Positions 7,557 through 11,915 of a DNA stretch of 11,915 nt are shown one piece after another. The stretch spans positions 1 to 11,915 of the forward strand of contig JAHDDA010000050.1 of the NCBI GenBank assembly GCA_020629595.1, read 5' to 3'. Position 1 is the stretch's first letter, and every line of letters begins with the position of its first letter. This stretch comes from Chitinophagales bacterium. GTDB lineage: Bacteria; Bacteroidota; Bacteroidia; Chitinophagales; UBA2359. The position numbers were made by a program, and so were the translations under genes. The notes below the pieces were generated by a model. It did not search any database, was not told the DNA's origin, and was given only the letters and a program-made list of their open reading frames with translations.

Positions 7557-8489
7557 ATGAAAAAAATAAGCTGGATGATAAATGCTGTGCTTGGAGCATT
7601 ACTCATATTTATTGTATTACAATCTAATACCACAAGTGAAAAAGCTCCAAAGCCAGAAAGTAAATCTTCTAAAGCTGAAAGTGCTACTTTTTTCGATTTA
7701 CAACACATGAAAGCTGTGCCTTTGCCTTCAAGTATGAATTTTTGTGGCGAAAATGTACCCTTATATGATTATGATGTAAAAGAACGTCTAGATAGAGAAT
7801 TGTTGAGTAACACTTATTGGCATAGTAATACCATTAGAAACATAAAATTGGCTCATAAATATTTTCCAATTATAGAACCAATTTTAGCACAAAATGGTAT
7901 TCCCAACGATTTTAAATACTTAGCTGTTATTGAAAGTAGTTTACAAGCCAATGCACGTTCTTCGGCGGGAGCGGTTGGTTATTGGCAATTTTTGAAAACA
8001 ACAGCCAAAGAAAATGGCTTAGAAGTAGCCACTGAAGTTGATGAACGCCGACACATTGAAAAATCCACTCAGGCAGCTTGTAAATATTTGAAAAAGGTAT
8101 TTAACCGTTTTGGAAATTGGACTTTAGCAGCGGCGGCTTATAATGCTGGAGGAAGTGGAATAAACACTCAACTAACTAAGCAAAAAGCCAATTCTTATTA
8201 CGATTTGGTATTAAATTCTGAAACATCACGTTATGTTTTTAGAATTTTGGCTGTAAAATTAATTTTAGAACAACCCGAAAAATATGGTTTTGATGTACCA
8301 CAAAGCGAAAGATACCACAATGTAGCTTACCGTATTGAAACCGTAAAATCTATACCTAATATTGCCGATTTTGCTTTGAGTAGAAATACAACTTACAAGC
8401 AAATTAAATTATTAAATCCTTGGTTGCGTACCACACAATTGTCGGCACGTAGTTCGGGCAAGGTTTACGAAATTAAAGTTCCATTGTAG
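7557..8489 (+). CDS. MltD-like lytic transglycosylase (SLT/GH23 domain)
   Basis: A 310-residue exported murein lytic transglycosylase that cleaves the MurNAc-GlcNAc bond, producing 1,6-anhydro ends. The ATG at 7557 is chosen over an in-frame TTG at 7506 because it begins a normal export signal (MKKISWMINAVLGALLIFIV, residues 1-20). A Ser/Lys-rich linker follows. The SLT domain spans about 95-215: the catalytic Glu126 is in YLAVIESSLQ, then SSAGAVGYWQF (135-145) and the AAAAYNAGGSGI motif (191-202). The last 55 residues (about 256-310, with YKQIKLLNPWLR) resemble the degenerate LysM-like tail of MltD homologues, probably for wall binding. The signal has no lipobox cysteine, so a periplasmic or membrane-tethered form is likely. 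It overlaps the convergent meaB gene by 17 bases and has a strong terminator just past its stop. No exact TAnnTTTG box was found upstream. Confidence 0.93.
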   Translation: MKKISWMINAVLGALLIFIVLQSNTTSEKAPKPESKSSKAESATFFDLQHMKAVPLPSSMNFCGENVPLYDYDVKERLDRELLSNTYWHSNTIRNIKLAHKYFPIIEPILAQNGIPNDFKYLAVIESSLQANARSSAGAVGYWQFLKTTAKENGLEVATEVDERRHIEKSTQAACKYLKKVFNRFGNWTLAAAAYNAGGSGINTQLTKQKANSYYDLVLNSETSRYVFRILAVKLILEQPEKYGFDVPQSERYHNVAYRIETVKSIPNIADFALSRNTTYKQIKLLNPWLRTTQLSARSSGKVYEIKVPL

Positions 8490-9375
8490 AAACCCAATGA
8501 TAAATATTTGTTTTAGGATGTGCAATTAGATAATTTTTAAGGTTGTCTAATTGCACATTTTTCATTTTATACTTTTGAATTAATCTATAAGTTTTTTGAG
8601 CTAAAAGCATTATTCTTTTTTCATTATCTAAATTCAAAGCGTTATGTTTAGCAATTTGGTTAACTAAGTCGGCAACTCCTTCGTTTTTTGTGGCTATTGT
8701 TTTTATTACTGGAACATTCCATTTTGCCAAAGGACGATTGTGTAACAGTTTTTTTAAGTTTTGGTAAAAAGTGCTTGCATTGGGGCGATCGGCTTTATTT
8801 ACAACAAAAATATCGGCAATTTCCATTAAACCAGCTTTCATTCCTTGCACTTCATCGCCTGCTTCTGGAACTAGTGTAACAATGGTTGTATCGGCTAATC
8901 CAGCAATTTCTACTTCCGATTGTCCAACGCCAACGGTTTCTACCAATATTAAATCGAAATTAGCTGCACGCAATATATCGGTAATTTCTAAAATATTATT
9001 CGATAAACCACCTAAAGATCCTCTACTGGCAACACTTCTTATATAAACATTAGCGTTGTTATAATATTGACTCATTCGTATTCTGTCGCCTAATAAAGCA
9101 CCAAAATTGAATGGCGAAGATGGATCAATAGCTAAAATGGCAACCTTTTGTTGTCTGTTTAGATAACTTTTTATTAATGCGTTAACTAATGTGCTTTTTC
9201 CTGCTCCTGGTGGTCCTGTAATACCAATTACAGGCGTTTTAAAATTAATGGATATATTTTCAAGAATTTGTTGAGCATACTCCGTTTCATTTTCAACTAA
9301 GGAAATAGCTCTAGCTAAAAGCCTAAAATTGCATTTTTCAATGCCATTGAGTAGGGTTTTTAGTTGTTGGTTCAA
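8473..9375 (-). CDS. meaB: MeaB/ArgK-type GTPase, chaperone of methylmalonyl-CoA mutase
   Basis: A 300-residue cytosolic G3E-family GTPase that, in characterised relatives, loads and protects the adenosylcobalamin cofactor of methylmalonyl-CoA mutase. The P-loop is GPPGAGKS (54-61). Other marks are DPSSPFNFGALLGDRIRM (84-101), IRSVASRGSLGGLS (112-125), ETVGVGQSEVEIAG (146-159) and NKAD (193-196) for guanine binding. The mutase genes are not in the window. The start is TTG (9373-9375): four codons upstream is a stop, and the next Met (101) lies past the P-loop, so TTG is required. The family's N-terminal helix (RLLARAISLVENE, 18-30) is then complete. The C-terminal end overlaps the lytic transglycosylase gene by 17 bases, and codons 273-285 encode the terminator hairpin of that gene on the opposite strand. 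Confidence 0.95.
   Translation of the reverse strand: MNQQLKTLLNGIEKCNFRLLARAISLVENETEYAQQILENISINFKTPVIGITGPPGAGKSTLVNALIKSYLNRQQKVAILAIDPSSPFNFGALLGDRIRMSQYYNNANVYIRSVASRGSLGGLSNNILEITDILRAANFDLILVETVGVGQSEVEIAGLADTTIVTLVPEAGDEVQGMKAGLMEIADIFVVNKADRPNASTFYQNLKKLLHNRPLAKWNVPVIKTIATKNEGVADLVNQIAKHNALNLDNEKRIMLLAQKTYRLIQKYKMKNVQLDNLKNYLIAHPKTNIYHWVSTMEL
8519..8562 (+). terminator. Intrinsic terminator of the lytic transglycosylase gene, inside meaB
   Basis: TGTGCAATTAGA (8519-8530) and its perfect complement TCTAATTGCACA (8546-8557) form a 12-bp stem with a 15-base loop. It is followed at once by TTTTT (8558-8562) and more T-rich sequence. It begins 30 bases after the lytic transglycosylase stop, on that gene's strand. 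On the minus strand the stem is followed by TCCTAAAAC with no T-run, so it should act in one direction only. It is read as codons 273-285 of meaB. Confidence 0.8.
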
Positions 9376-9401
9376 GTGATATAATTATTTTTAAACAGTT
9401 G

Positions 9402-9417
9402 TGGTAGAATTTTACCA
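9402..9417. promoter_or_regulatory. 16-base dyad in the meaB leader
   Basis: TGGTAGAATTTTACCA is an inverted repeat with a single mismatched pair. It lies between the meaB -7 box and its TTG start, so it would be transcribed in the 5' leader, where it could be an operator or a small stem. No regulator can be named. Confidence 0.3.
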
Positions 9418-9424
9418 TTTCCAA

Positions 9425-9432
9425 CAAAGTTA
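9425..9432 (-). promoter_or_regulatory. Bacteroidota -7 box (TAACTTTG) for meaB
   Basis: An exact TAnnTTTG match 49 bases upstream of the meaB TTG start. A TTTG that could be the -33 box is at 9448-9451 on the minus strand, but the 15-base spacing is shorter than usual. The leader would be about 40-45 bases. Confidence 0.5.
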
Positions 9433-9434
9433 GT

Positions 9435-9461
9435 TCTAATAGAGTTTCAAACCACATTAGA
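9435..9461. promoter_or_regulatory. Nested dyad overlapping the meaB promoter
   Basis: TCTAAT (9435-9440) and ATTAGA (9456-9461) form an outer inverted repeat, and inside it GTTTCAAAC (9444-9452) is a second one with the same centre. The element covers the spacer and putative -33 region of the meaB promoter, a place where a dimeric repressor could bind. Function is inferred from position only. Confidence 0.3.
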
Positions 9462-9493
9462 GCTTGTTTAAATAATATCATAATTTTACCGAA

Positions 9494-9627
9494 AGGCTAT
9501 TCTTAGCCTAACCTTATTAAAATACGGAGGAAGCGGGGTTTCCTCTCAGTACCAATATAGTATGCTTGATTATGAATTAGGTACATTCAAGCTCTCTACT
9601 ATTCCTGAAAAGTGTGTGTTTTTTCAG
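9494..9627 (-). ncRNA. Candidate structured RNA upstream of meaB
   Basis: This stretch of the 278-base spacer between the anti-sigma gene and meaB contains five base-paired elements. In minus-strand order: a hairpin CTGAAAA/TTTTCAG (9605-9627); a two-part stem ATAGTA/TACTAT (9597-9602 with 9557-9562) enclosing GCTTGA/TCAAGC (9587-9592 with 9564-9569); a possible pseudoknot in which GTACC in that loop (9580-9584) pairs with GGTAC just 3' of the stem (9549-9553); GAGGAA/TTCCTC (9540-9545 with 9527-9532); and AGGCTA/TAGCCT with a four-base loop (9494-9509). The strand is uncertain because nearly all pairs are Watson-Crick and serve both strands; a GUAC/GUAU helix with a G-U pair slightly favours minus. 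A 27-codon open frame (9503-9586, minus, ATG start) also lies here and could be an alternative reading. I do not recognise an RNA family. Confidence 0.35.
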
Positions 9628-9653
9628 CAATATAAAATTGATTAAATAATTAA

Positions 9654-9905
9654 TTATTTCCTAAAATTATCTAAATGTATTTGGCTACGAATATTGGAGA
9701 GTAAATCACGAGAGGCACAGGTAATAGGCATTTTCTTTTTAAGGAATACTTTAAAACTTTTTTCTTTTTCCAATTTCTCGGCACATCTGGGGCAGGTACT
9801 TACCGAGTTTTTAAATTGTTGCTCTTGGGCAGGTGTGAAAGCTCCATCTAAGAACGAGGATATTTTTTCTTCACAATTACTACAGTTATGATTGATACCA
9901 CGCAT
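9654..9905 (-). CDS. Small cysteine-rich anti-sigma factor (ZAS-like)
   Basis: An 83-residue cytosolic protein encoded 62 bases downstream of the ECF sigma gene on the same strand, an arrangement typical of sigma/anti-sigma pairs. It has two CxxC pairs (Cys8/Cys11 and Cys38/Cys41) flanking a helix with FLDGAFTPAQEQQF (18-31), followed by a Lys-rich helix (42-58). This resembles the zinc-binding anti-sigma (zf-HC2/ZAS) fold. The usual His of the Hx3CxxC motif is Ser34 here, so zinc would be held by four cysteines, or by His6 with cysteines. There is no membrane segment, so it would bind the sigma factor in the cytoplasm, perhaps with redox-sensitive release. The ATG start is at 9903-9905. Confidence 0.8.
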   Translation of the reverse strand: MRGINHNCSNCEEKISSFLDGAFTPAQEQQFKNSVSTCPRCAEKLEKEKSFKVFLKKKMPITCASRDLLSNIRSQIHLDNFRK

Positions 9906-9967
9906 TACATTAAGTTTTTATTCTAAATCTTTTTCAAATTTCAATAGTTTTAATAGGGGTAGAATTG

Positions 9968-10600
9968 TTAATCAATATATCCCATTTTTTTGGCATAAGC
10001 CTCCAATTTTCCTTTCAGCATTCCTCTTGCTCTGTGTAAGCGAGAACGCACTGTTCCAATTGGGATATTTACTATTTTGGCAATTTCTTCATAGGTAAAT
10101 CCTTCAATATCACACAACAATACGACTGTACGAAAGTCAACAGGTAACGAATCTAGGGCAAAAGAAACCTCGTCGCCTAACATTCCCTGAAAAACATCTT
10201 GTCGCATATCTAAGTAGCCAACGCCTGTATTTTCTTCAGCATCGTGGTATTTTACCACATCTTCAAAATCTACTTTTTGCGGACGTTTTGCCTGCTTGCG
10301 ATATTCGTTTATAAAAGCGTTTTTAAGTATTTTAAACAACCACGCTTTTGCATTTGTGCCACTTTCAAAAGAACCAATAAAACGCCAAGCCTTCATATAG
10401 GTTTCCTGCACAAGATCGTTTGAACGTTCTTCGTTGTAGGTTAAATGAATGGCGAAATTGTATAAAGCATCTATATGCGGAATTAATTCTGCATTAAAAA
10501 TGCGTTCATTTCGTGAGTTCTGGTCTTCCGATGGACTGTTTTGTTCGTTATCGTTCAATGAATGAGCCGATTTTATTATTTCTTCAATATATTTTCTCAT
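9968..10600 (-). CDS. ECF-family RNA polymerase sigma factor
   Basis: A 210-residue alternative sigma factor. Region 2 spans about 44-107, with ALYNFAIHLTYNEERSNDLV and AKAWLFKILKNAFINEYRKQ for core binding and -10 recognition. Region 4 spans about 146-198, with LDSLPVDFRTVVLLCDIEGF and the helix-turn-helix YEEIAKIVNIPIGTVRSRLH. An acidic linker (111-145) joins them. The anti-sigma gene follows in the same transcript. The first 34 residues are polar and not typical of the core domain. The annotated start is the only in-frame ATG before region 2, but a -7 box ends just one base before it, which would put the transcription start inside the coding sequence. An in-frame TTG at codon 15 (10556-10558) is an alternative. 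Confidence 0.93.
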   Translation of the reverse strand: MRKYIEEIIKSAHSLNDNEQNSPSEDQNSRNERIFNAELIPHIDALYNFAIHLTYNEERSNDLVQETYMKAWRFIGSFESGTNAKAWLFKILKNAFINEYRKQAKRPQKVDFEDVVKYHDAEENTGVGYLDMRQDVFQGMLGDEVSFALDSLPVDFRTVVLLCDIEGFTYEEIAKIVNIPIGTVRSRLHRARGMLKGKLEAYAKKMGYID

Positions 10601-10601
10601 A

Positions 10602-10609
10602 CAAATATA
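10602..10609 (-). promoter_or_regulatory. Bacteroidota -7 box (TATATTTG) at the ECF sigma gene
   Basis: An exact TAnnTTTG match one base upstream of the sigma ATG. A TTG sits 16 bases further upstream, a little closer than usual for the -33 box. If used, it implies either a leaderless message or a downstream start codon. Confidence 0.4.
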
Positions 10610-10701
10610 GGGTTTTATATCGTTTCAATATTAGCACAACCAATTTGATGGGTGATTTAGTTCCCTAATTTGATTTTTTGAGGTTTTTAGATTTGTGAAT
10701 A

Positions 10702-10887
10702 TTAAATTTTATGTACTCTTTCTAAAAGTCCTTTATCTTCTAATAATATTTTATCTAAGTTTTGCATTAGATTTTTCTTTTTAGTAATATCATTATCATT
10801 TTTTTCTAAATAGACTAATAAATCTTGTAAAGAATCTTCTGGTAATTCATCTACAATTTTCTTTATTTTATCTCTTAACTTTGTCAT
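10702..10887 (-). CDS. Small orphan protein of 61 residues, unknown function
   Basis: Not recognised. It is a short, highly charged protein predicted to be mostly helical. KIKKIVDELPEDSLQDLLVYLE (8-29) resembles the DELPE...LL helix found in many small antitoxin-like or DUF2281-like proteins, and NLDKILLEDKGLLERV (43-58) is a second helix. There are no membrane or export signals and no cysteines. No toxin-like gene lies next to it: the flanking genes are the ECF sigma gene 101 bases downstream and a divergent membrane protein upstream. A promoter box 30 bases before its ATG supports real expression. An orphan antitoxin relative is possible but not shown. Confidence 0.6.
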   Translation of the reverse strand: MTKLRDKIKKIVDELPEDSLQDLLVYLEKNDNDITKKKNLMQNLDKILLEDKGLLERVHKI

Positions 10888-10917
10888 TTTCTTCTAACTT
10901 ATTTTATTAATTAAAGC

Positions 10918-10925
10918 CAAATGTA
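10918..10925 (-). promoter_or_regulatory. Bacteroidota -7 box (TACATTTG) for the 61-residue protein
   Basis: An exact TAnnTTTG match 30 bases upstream of the ATG, giving a leader of about 25 bases. No TTG is found at -33 spacing. The surrounding 105-base gap between divergent genes is very AT-rich. Confidence 0.45.
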
Positions 10926-10992
10926 AATCAATTTGAATTTAAAATTTTATTGATTAAATGTCGTTAAAATTTAAGCGACTAACTTAAAACTA

Positions 10993-11915
10993 TTGAAACA
11001 AAAACTACTAATACCACTGTTTTTTACATTAATGCTTGCTATGCCTCTTTCAAAGGCGGTGGCTTCGTTGGCATTAATTGCTTTGGTGTTTGTGAGCTTT
11101 TTTCCAAGTAAAGAAAAATCCCTCTGTTGGTCTCCAGACAAACAGCATACATTTACAAAAATAATTCTTTCGTTGGCTTTGGTTTTTGTATTACTATTTT
11201 TTAGCGTTTTTTATTCCGAAAATACCAATACAGCTTTCGATGTTTTATACCAACACAATGCTTTTGTACTTATTCCTCTGGTGGTGGTTTTAAATTTTGC
11301 TTTATTACAAAAAAAGGCATTTCCTTTATTGCAAATATTTGTTTTGGCAAGTGTAGCCAATTGTATAATTACCTTTATTTTTTATGTTTTACCCGATAAT
11401 TTAGTTGTTGAAATCACCAATACTTTATCATTTTTAAAACCTTATAAAGCCAACGGAAAAAACTTTCATTTTGGCTTGTATTCTCCTTTTTTAGAACGCA
11501 TACAATTTGGCAATATAATAGCTTTAGCGGCTTTAAGTTCGGTGTTTTTGGTAATGAAACGCCACAAAAAAGTATTGAATATTATTTTTTTAGTGGTGCT
11601 TTTAGTGGCTTCAACTGTTTTAGGAGCAAGAGCAGGGCAATTGGGATTATTTATTGGTTTATGTGTTATTTTTTGCCTTAGAAGTTTTTATTATTTACTG
11701 CCAAAATTTAAAACTAAAGTAGGAACAGCTCCAACAGTTATGGGATTTAGTCTCATTTTTATAGCTTTTATGGCAAGTCCTTATGTGTTGTATAAAACCT
11801 TTCCGCCCATACAAAACCGTTATAACCAAATGCGTTGGGAATTGAGTGAGTTTTACAAAGGAGCAAATCACGATTATGAAAACTTTACCAGTGTAAGACG
11901 AATTATTTCTTGGCA
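10993..11915 (+). CDS. O-antigen ligase/polymerase-like membrane protein, partial
   Basis: The first 307 residues of a polytopic inner-membrane protein, cut by the window end. At least seven hydrophobic segments are visible (about 5-37, 55-74, 90-106, 110-133, 171-188, 194-229 and 248-266). The layout and the motifs LERIQFGNIIAL (167-178), LGARAGQLGLF (210-220) and the loop end FTSVRRIISW (298-307) match the O-antigen ligase (WaaL)/Wzy polymerase superfamily, in which the RRxxSW-type motif opens the large periplasmic loop. It probably joins or polymerises lipid-linked surface glycans. The start is taken as TTG (10993-10995; KQKLLIPLF follows), because the frame closes 18-21 bases upstream and no earlier ATG exists. 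An ATG at 11032 is an alternative that would cut into the first membrane segment. No exact TAnnTTTG box is seen upstream. Confidence 0.85.
   Translation, partial: MKQKLLIPLFFTLMLAMPLSKAVASLALIALVFVSFFPSKEKSLCWSPDKQHTFTKIILSLALVFVLLFFSVFYSENTNTAFDVLYQHNAFVLIPLVVVLNFALLQKKAFPLLQIFVLASVANCIITFIFYVLPDNLVVEITNTLSFLKPYKANGKNFHFGLYSPFLERIQFGNIIALAALSSVFLVMKRHKKVLNIIFLVVLLVASTVLGARAGQLGLFIGLCVIFCLRSFYYLLPKFKTKVGTAPTVMGFSLIFIAFMASPYVLYKTFPPIQNRYNQMRWELSEFYKGANHDYENFTSVRRIISW

Noticed and set aside
9444..9463. GTTTCAAACCACATTAGAGC resembles the start of some CRISPR repeats.
   Set aside because: It occurs once only, with no spacer-repeat periodicity and no cas gene; it is better explained as part of a dyad at the meaB promoter.
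9527..9553. CTGAGA next to a GC-rich hairpin on the minus strand, as in a TPP riboswitch, and a GGAGGAAGC stretch on the plus strand reminiscent of SRP RNA.
   Set aside because: The second conserved half of the TPP aptamer is absent and no thiamine gene follows. The SRP symmetric loop (AGCAG with CAGG opposite) is also missing.
10641..10676. AATTTGAT repeated twice around a GGG...CCC pair downstream of the 61-residue gene.
   Set aside because: The stem is only three GC pairs and the repeat is AT-rich and short; too weak to call a terminator or operator.

Overview
The window looks like the chromosome of an AT-rich member of the Bacteroidota. Three signs support this. A large secreted protease ends in a Type IX secretion (Por) sorting domain. 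Five exact copies of the phylum's unusual -7 promoter box, TAnnTTTG, sit upstream of genes. There are no clear Shine-Dalgarno sites before the starts. The order or family cannot be fixed from what is seen. Nothing looks phage-like or plasmid-like, and no tRNA, rRNA, insertion sequence or CRISPR array was found.

Layout. Positions 1-7240 are all on the minus strand. In minus-strand transcription order they hold a BCCT-family transporter, a large C10 (streptopain-like) protease followed 24 bases later by an unknown lipoprotein, an enoyl-CoA hydratase, a caffeoyl-CoA-type O-methyltransferase, and a peptidoglycan glucosaminidase cut by the window start. At 7557-8489 a plus-strand MltD-like lytic transglycosylase diverges from the BCCT gene and converges on meaB (8473-9375, minus), overlapping it by 17 bases. 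Upstream of meaB is a 278-base spacer that carries a promoter, two dyads and a cluster of stem-loops. Next, on the minus strand, come an ECF sigma factor with its small cysteine-rich anti-sigma partner, and then a 61-residue orphan protein. A plus-strand O-antigen ligase/polymerase-like membrane protein starts near 10993 and runs off the end.

Functional reading. Most genes are ordinary housekeeping or envelope functions: wall turnover (glucosaminidase, lytic transglycosylase), surface polysaccharide, CoA-ester metabolism (enoyl-CoA hydratase, and MeaB, the chaperone of methylmalonyl-CoA mutase), solute uptake (BCCT), envelope or stress signalling (ECF sigma/anti-sigma), and secreted proteolysis (C10 protease). 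No new multi-gene system is evident. The points most worth a second look are a perfect 12-bp terminator hairpin for the transglycosylase lying inside the meaB coding sequence, a possible pseudoknotted RNA in the meaB spacer, a BCCT gene with no usable ATG although its promoter lies inside its own open frame, the frequent GTG/TTG starts, and the protease-lipoprotein pair.
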